The translations under genes were made by a program, and so were the position numbers. This document shows, in pieces, positions 1-10,185 of a stretch of DNA of 24,930 nucleotides (position 1 is the first letter of the stretch; each line of letters starts with the position of its first letter). The stretch comes from Saccoglossus kowalevskii (taxonomy: Eukaryota > Hemichordata > Enteropneusta > Harrimaniidae): positions 225,775 to 250,704 of the forward strand of contig NW_003155242.1 in NCBI RefSeq assembly GCF_000003605.2, read 5' to 3'. The notes beneath the pieces were generated by a model. The model saw only the letters and a program-made list of their open reading frames with translations. It was not told the DNA's origin and did no database searches.

Positions 1-219
1 TTTACAACAATTTATTATGTCAATCGTTCTAGGTGTTAAAAACTTTGCTGAATCCAATAAAATCGGGACATCTTGTAGCAGTTTACCATTCGAAAATCCC
101 AGAGCAATCTGGTAACATCGAGCCGCTAGCCGATCTATACACAGCGAATACGAAGCGACCTTTCACCTGTTTACTTTATCAGCGTCTTTTATCTAGCGTT
201 GGCGTGGCTACCCCCAGTG

Positions 220-426
220 AAATGCAAACGCTGTGTGCTTGATTTGGACGCAAAGTTGTCAATTATAAATCGACTAGAACGTAAAATGGATTCAAGTGCA
301 GGACTGAAACGAAAGATAACGAAAACAGCCTATGACGATCATTCAGAGAAATCCGTCTTCACTTGGTTCCGGGACTTGGTTTTCCCAAGAACTTTATTAT
401 CGCTACATTTTACCATGGAACTATAA
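220..426 (+). pseudogene. Probable relic of a Tigger/pogo-like (CENP-B/Psq-type) transposase N-terminus
   Basis: The frame starting near 220 reads KCKRCVLDLDAKLSIINRLE, which resembles the first helix of the Psq/CENP-B-type DNA-binding domain at the N-terminus of Tigger, pogo and jerky-like proteins (pattern KRKR-x-LTL-x-KL-x-II-x-RLE). About 30 residues later comes SEKSVFTWFRDL, resembling the start of the second helix-turn-helix half in such proteins. The spacer is shorter than usual, so the middle may be deleted. The frame stops at 424-426. No DDE catalytic domain follows, so it could not act as a transposase alone. The match is by pattern recognition only. It could instead be an exon of a domesticated CENP-B-like gene, or chance. 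Confidence 0.35.
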
Positions 427-442
427 AGTTTATAGTTCCATG
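414..442. repeat. 29-bp near-perfect palindrome (14-bp arms, 1-bp spacer)
   Basis: The left arm CATGGAACTATAAA at 414-427 is followed by a single G and then its exact reverse complement TTTATAGTTCCATG at 429-442. Transcribed RNA would form a tight hairpin, and double-stranded DNA could extrude a cruciform. It overlaps the end of the transposase-like frame. It may be the tip of a fold-back element or simply a local inverted duplication. Confidence 0.9.
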
Positions 443-1381
443 ATTTTACTGACTCATAATAATCATTTGTTTCATGACACAACACAACATTTCGGGATTA
501 TATTGGTATATCTACTTTTTAATGAATATGTAAACCGGCTCAAGTCGAAATTTCGTATTTATTTTACGATGAATTAAGTTCTAAGATGATTGATGATGTA
601 ATTACATAGTGGTGGTGGATTTCGCAATATCGTAATCAAGTCATCGATTTTTTTTTAAAAAGAATGTTTTACTTAATTATAGTTAAACAAACTAATCACC
701 CTGACTGAATCCGAGTCTAGTCTCCGGTGAATACTAGTTCCATCTTATTTAATTCATTTATATGCAATTAATTAACTCTTAACGGGAACACGTTTATGAA
801 GCCATGCCCGCAAAATTGAACTGATTGATACAATTAATTGGTGTTTCTAGACAGGTGATAGAGGGACTGGCTGCACAGTGACATCAAAATAGGTGATTGC
901 GTAATTAAAATACTAGTAACACGTATATAACATCGACAACAGATGATAGCAGTCCGTGAACACGCGTACTGGTGTTTTTTATTTGTTACGTATATCTAAG
1001 ACCCCACCTACGGGTAATTTCTGTACAATTTTAAATACAAAAGTTTCTTATGCATTGGATTTCCTTCTTTATATTGACTTTACAACCATTCAAGTTACAT
1101 TGCGTAGGTTTAGAGTGTTTCTTTGACTCTAGAATCTAGTATCTCTAGTATCTGTACACAGACTAATGAATTAAACTGATAGTCACATGTAAATGCAATA
1201 TGTCCGTTATTCAATATGTATGCAACAGAAGGCGAGTATTAAGTTTCTCTTGAATGCACTTTGTGTCACGAACTGAGAGAAAATACTTACATAAATATTA
1301 CACAATTCTCCCAAATGGAGGGGTAGTTCCCACCATCACAATACACTAACTAATCGGACAAAGTGGGCATGAAGGCGGGAT
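443..1381. other. AT-rich stretch with no recognisable gene
   Basis: I see no coding frame of note, no RNA gene and no repeat family shared with the rest of the window. It is consistent with intergenic or intronic DNA. Confidence 0.6.
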
Positions 1382-1398
1382 TATATATATATATATAT
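1382..1398. repeat. (TA)n microsatellite
   Basis: An uninterrupted alternating TA run of 17 bases. Confidence 0.9.
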
Positions 1399-1410
1399 TC
1401 ACTATCGGGT

Positions 1411-1576
1411 GATTATCAGAGAATTCCAATTTCAGTAATCTGGACTATGGCCCGACCTGACTAATATCGATCTAATATTGATAATTATCAGAGAATTATT
1501 AGAGAATTCCCAACCTCACAAATATTGACTGTGGCCCAACCTATCTTATATCGATCTAAAAAATTGACAATTATCT
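1411..1576 (+). repeat. Imperfect tandem duplication, about 80-bp unit, two copies
   Basis: The order ATTATCAGAGAATT - ACTATGGCCCGACCT - ATATCGATCTAA - TTGATAATTATC is repeated with substitutions and a small insertion: ATTAGAGAATTCCCAACCT - ACTGTGGCCCAACCT - ATATCGATCTAA - TTGACAATTATC. The second copy begins near 1484-1498. The divergence suggests an old duplication. Confidence 0.7.
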
Positions 1577-1580
1577 GTTA

Positions 1581-2619
1581 AATTCTGAACAGCAATAATT
1601 ATCGACCCCATTTTGGCGAATAAATAAATGTGCAATATAGCGGCTTCCTCAAAGTGTTCAAAGTGATGTAAGAGTGTTTATTATTAATTGTAAATGAGTA
1701 TGCAGTCACGTGTTAATTAATTTATGACGAAGGTGTGTACTTCCGATCTGCAGTAAAACAAACAGTAACATTTACTAATGTATCGCGATGGTTGCGGTAC
1801 ACTATGTGTTTACAATCGTAACGCACTGCAACTCGCGTAATTTCTGCACTTACGTAGCTTTTGTTGGACGTTCTCCAAAGTTATTCACTTCACTGCTCAC
1901 TAACAAAACTACTCTGTTCGATTCATTCAATTTCTTGTGAAGCGACTTTGGGAGTGGAGGTCATATTACGGGGTCATGCACTCTCAACACACACGTTTTT
2001 TTTTATTATTTTTTATTTATTTTGTGTGTTGCTGTGTACGCGAAAAGTTCAACTAATTTCAATCATGTCACACATGTCAAATCCTAAAAGGCATGAATAT
2101 TTGTTGTGACCTTAGAAAGATCATATATGGAACTGGCAACAGAACGCGCAACTTGATATTCCGGCGCTACCGTGAGTGATCGTACACGGAGTAAACAACC
2201 TTAAATCACGTAGTATTTGTAGTATTTAATGTACCGTGCTCATATAGTAATTGGTGATTTACTAGTAATAATAAATTATGTATCGATATACACAATTCCC
2301 ACATCGAATACTAATGGCTTATACCAATCTAATTTTTACTATTTGTCGGTGCATCTTTCTTAATTATTGCATTTTCAAATTTCGAATAATAATAATAATA
2401 TAAAAAAATACATCGCATAACAAAGATTTAGTTACATATAATATCAATAATACATATCAATAAATAATCACATATGAAAATTACTATGAATTATGTGCTT
2501 TATTATCGTTTTACTTATTCTTTTATTTTTCCTTCTTACGTTTCATTCGAGTGCGTCACTTTGTCAATAACTTATCTGAGACTAGTAATAGTCTGAGAAC
2601 GTATAAATCATGGTTGGTC
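1581..2619. other. AT-rich stretch with no recognisable gene
   Basis: It holds a short (AAT)n run near 2386-2401 and poly-T runs near 1998-2020. The 82-codon frame at 1861-2109 begins at a TTG and has no splice or domain support. Confidence 0.55.
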
Positions 2620-3110
2620 AGTGTCACAAGGAGTTCCGGTATCAGCGTGCGGGGACAACGATGAAGTCATTTCTTGCCCACGTCACGTGACCATTGTGTT
2701 TAGGAAGGTCGCCATATTGAGTTGGGAAGCAGCTATCACGTTGGATATAGTAGGTTGTGATAATCATCGGTTTTCTTCGCCATTGTCGCGATCACTGGCC
2801 GCTGGCCTTGATGGGGACTTGGCACACCCATTGAAGAACGTCGACATATCGTGTAAGTAGATAATTTTCATATGATTAGCCGTTTTGAATGAACGACGTT
2901 CCTGACGTCGCTCCCCGTTTGAAGACCACCACCACTCTCTCTCTCTTCCACTCAACGGCTCACTGTTGTGTTAGTAAACCAGTGCAAATGATCGTTTCGG
3001 TGAAAACGGAATGTGAGTCCTTTATTTGGGTTACCCTGTTTCAGATGGTCGGTCGTTTTCTGCAGTGTATTGCTCCTCTTGTTTACGTCTCCCCCTTTAA
3101 ACTGCATGTT
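2620..3110. promoter_or_regulatory. CpG-rich promoter-like block, possible non-coding first exon with donor at 2853
   Basis: CpG dinucleotides are clearly denser here than in the flanks. The block holds a CACGTCACGTGACC string (E-box/CRE-like) near 2678-2691, a GTCGCCATATTG string (YY1-like core CCAT) near 2709-2720, and TGACGTCGCTCCCCG near 2902-2916. A splice-donor match GTAAGT begins at 2853 on the plus strand, so a transcript starting near 2700 could splice there. An 82-codon ATG-started frame at 2889-3137 also lies here, with no recognised domain. A promoter is inferred from composition and motifs only; direction is uncertain. Confidence 0.35.
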
Positions 3111-3490
3111 GTTATTGTTCTAAACCTCAATTTTTAATATGATCGATCATGAACTGTTATACCACATATAATAGGAATCGTACCCAATTCATTTACTATT
3201 TAACGTGATTAATGTATAGCACGATGCTGTCTGTTGTCCCATTTCCAGACATGCCCTACCACTCTGGAAACGTCATGAATGGGCTGTGAAAATACTACAA
3301 TTTATTCACGGTTGTCAGTTCACGTAACCTTAAACAGTTGGTAATCACTTCTGTCAGCGGTGAACGTTCAAGGGCTTGTTGGTGAATTATGCTCCGAAGG
3401 CCGCCCAATGGATATCAAATTCTGTACGCATAGCATAGACACAGAATAAGTTTAGAGAACACGAAATTAGGATAGTTACGTCATTGTTCT

Positions 3491-3527
3491 ATGGCGGCGG
3501 CGGCGGGGGGGGGGTGTATAGAAACAG
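3491..3527 (+). CDS. Candidate first coding exon, Ala/Gly-rich N-terminus, ending in a consensus splice donor
   Basis: An ATG at 3491 followed by four GCG and three GGG codons reads MAAAAGGGCIET and ends with one base of the next codon (phase 1). It is followed immediately by GTGAGT after CAG, a near-ideal metazoan 5' splice site. Ala/Gly homopolymers encoded by GC-rich triplets are typical of first exons of animal genes, and the GC-rich patch stands out from its AT-rich surroundings. The base at -3 is T, so the start context is weak apart from G at +4. The promoter-like block 400-800 bp upstream fits. The rest of the gene is not recognised. A chance GC-rich microsatellite next to a GT is the main alternative. 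Confidence 0.35.
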
Positions 3528-5228
3528 GTGAGTGTGTGGGTTGATGACGTACTTCACTCGTCTCCAAATTTAATTGGGTTGAGTGATATCCTTTGACTTT
3601 TTGGCTACATCATCAGTACATGAATATATCATAATGGTGTTACTGAAACACCCTGATATATCCATGTAGTTCCCATGCTGTAACTCTTGAAAAGTTCATT
3701 GTTTATTTCAGTTGTTATATCATCTCCTGGTTGTATTCTCACTCTAGCAGTGAGTGACTTTTCTAAAATATTTCTGTTTTATGTGATACCATCCTATTGT
3801 TATGTTAATATTGTGATGTCGCTCTCAGTACATGAATGTAGTACATGTATATCAAATAATAACAAAAACATGACAGGATTTTGTTTAATTTTGATAATTT
3901 CATTTTACTTACTGAGTACATGTGTGTGTATGTACGTTTTGTATTCTGTCTAATTGAGTTTTAGAAAATTATTGTTGATATGAAAATTGATAAAACTGAA
4001 TGTCAGTTGGCTTAAACATTCATCATTGTTACGACTGATCCACATACAGCTTTTACAGTAGTGTCTTGTTGGCTTTTCATCGTTTTTTTTTTTCATTTTT
4101 TTTTATCGCATTTTAAATCTATTTGTTCCATATTTAGAAAATGAATTTAAGGGTTATTTCAACATTTTAAAATTATTAATCACTATAAATATATATATTA
4201 AAATTAATAAAGAAGTTTAAATTACCAGTTAAATAGTCAATGTTCTCTAGAAATTTTGTATCGGTGGTAAAACTTGTCTATAATTAGCATAACAATTGAT
4301 CATTTATTTGTTTTTTGCTCATCAAAAGAATGCATGAATATTTACAAGTGGGTGGGTTATTTACTGAGTGATGCAGTGATGCAAAGCTGACGAGAGGTGC
4401 CGATTTTCCGGGGTTCTGTTTTTACACCACAGATTGTGTGAGGTTCTACTGTATTTGTAATATCATGTCAGAAATCTGTATTTTCAAGTTTTACTAAGTT
4501 TTGCAGTAGAATATTTCCAAGTTATTTTGATGATTCCCTTGTACTTCTCTTAATTAATTAGTGCATGGCAAAACACATCAACTACCGGTACCTCCCAAAA
4601 TCTGGTATATAAAAGTGGTAGCAGTTGTTGATAACTGAAAGTGGCAAAGTGTGAGTGCTTATTGCTAACAGGTGTGGCGACAAAGCAAAATACAAAGAGG
4701 GTGGGTGGATGCAGCTCTTACAAATTTGATGAAAGATAAATTTTTTTAAATTTCATGAGGTAGGAAAAACTGTGCAGTTTCATCGCAGTGAACATTTCAC
4801 TGGAATCCTCAAGACATAAAATGAATACAACTTTGTCTATGTTTACACTCTTAAATCAAAACACCGTGGAAATATAATGGTTCGTGCAATCTTCAAAGCA
4901 AAATATCCCAGATGTTCCTATTTTGAAACTTGTGTTGTATTTGTGTAAATATGACAGCATGTAATAGTGTCAGTTTCTAATTATAGCATGATACGTACCA
5001 GAATACAACGTCCATTCCATGCTACTGTACAATTTTTAGCTCTACACAGACCCGGTATCTTGGTGAATTTCTATATGTAATATGCAAATTAAGTTGCCAT
5101 TCTTTTAGTCTTTCCTCGAATAAAAAGGAATATTATTAGAATTCGTAAACTACCAGAATGTATGACCTTAATGTACCTTTTCATGTTGCTTTTCGGTATT
5201 TGTTTTTTTGGCAGGCATACGGTGTAAT
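3528..5228. other. Intron-like or intergenic AT-rich DNA
   Basis: No convincing exon is present. Several isolated splice-like strings occur, such as TTATTTCAG at 3703-3711 and AGCAGTGAGT near 3743-3752, without coding frames of useful length. Confidence 0.5.
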
Positions 5229-5398
5229 TTACACAAAATCCAAAAGAACTTTGACCTCCCGAGTTGCTTCTCCTCCTATTACAGATTTTTCTATTTTTAG
5301 AAACCACGATCTGTCACCTTTGTGAAATACACAAATGTCTCTGTCATGAAAATCTGACATATGTGTATGTAACATGCCAAACAAAGTCCAACATAAAT
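5229..5398 (-). CDS. Candidate terminal coding exon of an unidentified minus-strand gene
   Basis: On the minus strand a TTAATCTTACAG acceptor ends at 5399, followed by 56 codons ending in TAA at 5231-5229. The peptide starts (D)LCWTLFGMLHTHMSDF, continues HDRDICVFHKGDRSWFLKI and ends EKSVIGGEATREVKVLLDFV. The balanced mix of charged, aromatic and small residues looks like a folded protein rather than translated AT-rich noise. The exon starts in phase 1. I do not recognise the family. No AATAAA is seen on this strand just downstream; the first candidate is the TTTATT near 4304. It could be downstream of the exon at 12724-12816, but the phases do not join directly (that one ends in phase 0), so other exons would be needed. 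Confidence 0.35.
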
Positions 5399-5748
5399 CT
5401 GTAAGATTAACACAAAAGTAATCATTTGACAATGTGTAGCTACTTTCTGTTTAATATAAAATCTGGTTTGCGACGACATAAACCCTCAAGTATTTAGTTG
5501 TTTGGGCTGTAACTGCTTGTAATGCTGTAAAATTGGCAAAACTGACCATTTTTACGATTCAATCACTTGAGAGTTGTTTCCATAAGTTTAATAATTTCAC
5601 ATCTCGGTAAAATCACTATTCTTCCTGGCTGTCAAAATTAAAGTTTTTTTGCAATACTGTATTATTATTTTGTTGTTGTTGTTGTTGTTGAAAGTTATAT
5701 CATGACTAAAGTCCATACAATTTGTTAGTTAATTAATCACAACATTTT
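5399..5748. other. AT-rich stretch with a (TTG)n microsatellite
   Basis: A TGTTGTTGTTG run covers 5671-5690. I see nothing else of note. Confidence 0.6.
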
Positions 5749-5993
5749 CACTCTTTGAGCGCCAAATTTGGTTTCCCATTCAAATTTGCATAAATTTGTT
5801 CAGTTTTTGTTTTTTTCACTGAGTTCAATCCTAATTTTGAACCAAACAGGCAAAATGAGACATTACTTCCAGCTTTTGATCAAAAAAATTGAAATTTTCA
5901 AAATATTTTATGTAGAAAAGAGCAGACTATAAATGAAACTATTTTCCGGATATACATGTAGTCTGAAGTTGACTTTGGCGCGCAAAGCGTTGA
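5749..5993 (+). mobile_element. MITE-like element, GCGCCAAA family, full-length copy
   Basis: The ends are imperfect inverted repeats: TCACTCTTTGAGCGCCAAA at 5749-5767 and the reverse complement of TCAACGCTTTGCGCGCCAAA at 5974-5993. The 245-bp length, terminal inverted repeats and lack of a coding frame fit a non-autonomous DNA transposon. A second, inverted and shortened copy lies at 9827-9964 and shares internal blocks (AATAGTTTCATTT, AAAATTAGGATT, AAATTTGGCGCT on the strand of that copy). No clear target-site duplication is seen. Confidence 0.65.
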
Positions 5994-6567
5994 GAAAGCC
6001 TTGTTAGCAACATGTCGCCAGTGGAACGGTACTGTAACTATTTGTTCGGGGCTACTACTCATTAATGCACTTGTCCAACCAGGAAATTTATTATACAGCT
6101 TTCCTTCCGCTGTGATATATTTGATTTCTCCCCAAAAATTAACTACTACAGTCAAACCTTAATTTTTGATTATCCAAATTACTTTTCCTGTTCTTAAAAA
6201 ATGGTTATGTTCAGGAATTCCACCAAATGTTATGGAATCAATTTCCGGCCTGTCAATTATCCAAGCAATTTTTAACTCAATGTTAGGGTTTGGATTATTG
6301 TAATTCATCTGTGATACAATTCCGTCTTGCTGATTGATCTATTGATATAAATCATCATTACTTGTACACACATTGTTGAGGCGTAGATCTATAAAGTACT
6401 GTAAAATATGTATTAAAAGCTGCACTCATTCGTTTTGAAAAATTGAGAAACAAAAAAACACAATTTGTCATCAATGTATGTGTGGTTGCTCTAGAAACCG
6501 CATCCCCTCTGTTGCATTGTACTATTTTAATAGAAGATACAGATTTTACAGATACAGATTCGCAGTT
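5994..6567. other. AT-rich stretch with no recognisable gene
   Basis: No repeat family or supported coding frame was seen. Confidence 0.55.
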
Positions 6568-6910
6568 CTAATGATCTGAAAATGAGTTCATGTTCGTTTC
6601 AAAATACCTAAAAACAAAAATCACACAGAAATACCGATAATCTGTCCAAAGCAAACCCTGCATATGCATGCACATGTGTACTATCATTACTGTCGCCTCA
6701 TTAATTATTCAACAGATTTTATTGTCATTGATCTAAAAATAAATTCATGTTTACTTCAAAATATTTGTCTTTAAAATAAGGATTGATAAATCTTTTAATT
6801 TCTAATATACACATATCTAATTAAAAAACAAATCCAAAGTAATCTGTTGAAAACATGTGTACTAAAACATTACTGTCGCCTCATTAAATATTCACTGGGT
6901 ATTATTTACT
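6568..6910 (+). repeat. Old imperfect tandem duplication, about 160-180-bp unit
   Basis: The block TGATCTGAAAATGAGTTCATG at 6572 recurs as TGATCTAAAAATAAATTCATG at 6729. Further on, ACTGTCGCCTCATTAA at 6689 recurs at 6872. The blocks keep their order, separated by diverged sequence, so two diverged copies of one unit are likely. Confidence 0.6.
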
Positions 6911-9320
6911 AATCAGTAAAATCCAATAAATTAAATCCACAATGTGAACATGTAAAATTACAATATGACTTACTGTTTTGTAGAAAAATTTATTGAAAAT
7001 TAAAATAGATTATGATTGAACAAAAAATTGGCGAAAATGAAAATTCATATTTATACAGTATCCATGGTGTTGAGAGTAATTGAGATTACCGGTAATTACA
7101 TTTACACCATCTGGATGTTCATTTTTTTTAAGTGTTAATAAAAGTGATAATTAAGAACATAAAACAATAAATAACAAACATTTCTCATAATAATTTTTAT
7201 TAATTCTTCTTTGAGAAATTTAGTAAATTTTGAAAAAAAATTGCAATTTTTAATACAATAACTAATCACTGAAAGAAGGCTTAGAGTTCATATTAAATCA
7301 TCAGTGCCAGTGGATACAATCAATTACGGCATATCTTGTCTCATCGCTGACAACAAATATTTCCTTGGGGGGTTGTATACATTTGAAAAATAATTGCTCT
7401 TACATTTGAAACTACACCAGTGGTTTCATGTGTCTGCTTGTCTACTTGTAGTAGCAAAGAGTGTAACATTGCATGACTGTCTTCCTATATAGAAGTCAAT
7501 ACTGTCTACCAGCATTTGGCTACTTATATCACAACTTTTGAATAATATATTTATATTATTATAAAGCTCCTGCAGCATCCTATTGGTTCTTTGAAAATTC
7601 TTGTTAAATCAAATATGGCTGCATTTCTTTAAAATAAAAAATGAAAAATAATAAGAGTATTGAAACAAAACAATATACAGTCCTCCGTTGGCCTATCATT
7701 TATTTCAAATAATATTATAATATTTTGATTATGTGTTCAATTTATTGCTGGAAAGTGTTTCTTAGCAGACTTAACTTCCATGGAAGATTTTCTTTGGGCA
7801 TGTACGATGTCAGATATATTGAATACAACTTTCCAGCAGTCGTCCCTGAATATGTTATTATTAAAGTCCTAAATATTACAGTACAGCTTGGTAAATTGAT
7901 CTGATTTGGTGCGAGTCAACCAGTTAAATATACATGTACTATATATAATATCATACTGGTTATTTTTAAGTTATCAGTAATTCAGCTTTCCAGGCCTTTC
8001 TAGTTTGTTTGCACTTTTATGCTATTATGATTATTTTACAATTTTAGCAGTTACCATGACAACTATAGATTTAACAATTCAACTAGTTGACAATGATGAC
8101 GCTGTACATGTATTCGTACTGCAAACTGCTAATAGTTTGTGAATCAGTGAAAATTTCCTTGGGTGTCGGTGACATTCGCGAAATTTTGTCGTCACGAAAA
8201 CCATAATATTATCAAAATGCAAAAATTTCTAGTAGCGAAAATTAAGCGGTTAACAAGTCTCAAAAGTATTTGGGCAGCTGGTTATCAATCTTGCTCAATA
8301 TAATTCGCCATTAACTTTGGTTTTGATGAAAGCAGAATGCCGACACTACCATTTTACTAAAATTAAAAAAAACTTTATTTTTTACAAAACTATATATTGA
8401 TGTTGTATTTTTAAAGATCCTGAATATAATTCCATGCAAGTGATGCAACTGTTGATTTACATGTGTATGTGTATGTATTGGAGATGTGTTTCTAATAAAA
8501 CAAATACAGTGCTGTGTTGGCTGAAAATAAATCTCAACAAAAGTCTGACAAGTTGAACTATAAAATTATTCATAAAAATGAATATGTAAATGTAATATAA
8601 TAAATCTTGTGGAAATACTTTTTTTCTCTGTGGTTCACTTGTGACAAACCGGTAAAAATAAATTTCATGTGTCAAACTAATTTGTGGTTTACAACAAAAT
8701 AAATTCCAGCAAAAATGAAGTGATGGTGGACAAGTGATTAAAGTAGGCTGAAGGACCATCTGGTATTAATCTTTACATCCAAGTAGGCGGAGGTTAGACA
8801 CTGAGAAACGGTTTCTATTTATGGGTAATTTTAACTGCTCAGGCGTTATCAGAGTAATGATATTGTAATGCGTCTTGATGAATTAAGTCGTCATGGTTGA
8901 CTTGACTGTCAACGGAGTCCACAGACTGAGCATTCAGTCAATAATGCAGAGTTTTCTTGCTAGGAGTAAAACAAATAAATACAATTAATTGTAAATGTAT
9001 TTGAATTAGTTACGTCTGTCAGAACATGTGTGCAGTTTGTTGGCATAGCAACGTGGTTTGGTTCATTTGATCTAATGCTTTGTGATACCAAGTAGCTGCA
9101 TATCGTAATGGATGCGTGAAATAAAACGACTGCGGCATTATAAGAGTCGTGATAAGAACAAATGATAGTTCATACCGATACTTTAACTTGTCCTTATACC
9201 AGTACTGTACATTGAAGTAATGTCTCATTTCCTATTTATTACTATATCATGTACATTTGGACAAAGTGACTACTGTCGTTCTGTGCAACTAACAAAGTAC
9301 AATTGTATTTTAATACGCCT
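6911..9320. other. AT-rich intron-like or intergenic DNA
   Basis: No supported gene. A GAATCAGTGAAAATTTCC block near 8141 recurs in slightly altered form near 18405 and resembles pieces of the ACTGTAAAATAC MITE family, so 8130-8240 may be a decayed element. Long frames on the minus strand at 8457-8759 and 9019-9228 lack convincing splice sites or domains. Confidence 0.5.
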
Positions 9321-9813
9321 TACATGTGACCCCTAAAGGTCACACATCCTGGTACTTTCTGAGGGTATTGTTATCCTATATTGGCAATAATTTCCAATAT
9401 TATAAGTTATTTTTGACCTTAACTGTTTCGGGACTCCATGATAAAAGAAAATAATTATGAAATTCTCATTGATACCGTACTTGTTCTATACTGCAGGAGT
9501 GCATCTGTATTAGAAGTTCATTTCCAATTGAAGCTTATCTGTAATAGAAATTTATATATACATGTACCATATTTACTTCATTAGAAGTGCATCTCCAAAT
9601 AGAAGCACATATCTATAAGAAACTTATCTGTAGCTGCATGTATTGTGTATACTGGATCATTATTAAAAATATAATTTATTTTGACCTTTCACAAACCTTT
9701 GTCTTTTTAAATGTATATCAATGCATGGTGCTACTAATAGGGCATATTTAATGGTGAATTTTCACTCCCAAAAATACATGTACCAGAATGTGTGACCTTT
9801 TGGAGGTCATGTA
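9321..9813. mobile_element. Element bounded by about 34-bp terminal inverted repeats
   Basis: The left arm at 9321-9355 (TACATGTGACCCCTAAAGG, then TCACACATCCTGGTAC) matches the reverse complement of the right arm at 9780-9813 at roughly 30 positions with a 1-2-base gap. Each arm also holds an internal TGACC...GGTCA palindrome. The interior has no coding frame and contains a short direct repeat, ATTAGAAGTTCATTTCCAA near 9510 and ATTAGAAGTGCATCTCCAA near 9580. The size and structure fit a non-autonomous DNA transposon, though only one copy is present here. Confidence 0.5.
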
Positions 9814-9826
9814 TCATATGGTTTGT

Positions 9827-9964
9827 TAACTCTTGAGGGTGGAAGTCAACTTCAGGCACCATCACAAAATAGTTTCATTTATTTAGTCCAAAATTAGGAT
9901 TAAATTTACTATCCCCTGTACCCAAAATTAAGTGGGAACTAAATTTGGCGCTTAAAAGTTAAAA
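9827..9964 (-). mobile_element. GCGCCAAA-family MITE, inverted and internally shortened copy
   Basis: Read on the minus strand it follows the same order of blocks as 5749-5993, including AGCGCCAAATTTAGTTCCCA near the start, AATCCTAATTTTGGAC in the middle and GAAGTTGACTT near the end. It is about 100 bp shorter, through an internal deletion. Its outer right terminus is poorly preserved. Confidence 0.6.
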
Positions 9965-9991
9965 GATAATAAATGGTAAAAATATGTGTGT

Positions 9992-10185
9992 ACTGTAAAA
10001 TACTTTATTTTAGCTGAAATTAATTTTTGCTGAAAAGTCTTTTTGGGTGCTTTGTATGGATTTTATTTTCACTGATTTTTGATGAGTTGAATCTAAAATA
10101 TAGAAAAAAAGATATATTCGCTGAATCATTCCTTCAGCGAAAATAACAAAAATTAATTCCAAGCGAAAATAAAGTATTTTACAGT
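9992..10185 (-). mobile_element. ACTGTAAAATAC-family MITE, copy 1
   Basis: The ends are ACTGTAAAATACTTTATTTT and its reverse complement, ending ACAGT at 10185. The inverted similarity runs inward for about 37 bp through GGAATTAATTTTTG. The 194-bp interior has no coding frame and includes TTTTGATGAGTTGAAT, the reverse complement of a block in the copy at 20263-20459, so the two lie in opposite orientations. It is a typical non-autonomous DNA element. It begins 28 bp after another element. Confidence 0.8.

Noticed and set aside
1286-1349. Possible 60-bp minus-strand exon with a GTAAGT donor near 1288
   Set aside because: The acceptor is poor and the peptide is too short to judge.
8457-8759. 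100-codon minus-strand frame starting at ATG
   Set aside because: It is rich in Phe, Ile and Tyr as expected from AT-rich DNA, with no splice sites or domain.
9019-9228. 69-codon minus-strand frame with a protein-like composition
   Set aside because: A weak acceptor-like ATGTACAG exists upstream, but there is no donor and no recognised family. This length is expected by chance in a window this size.
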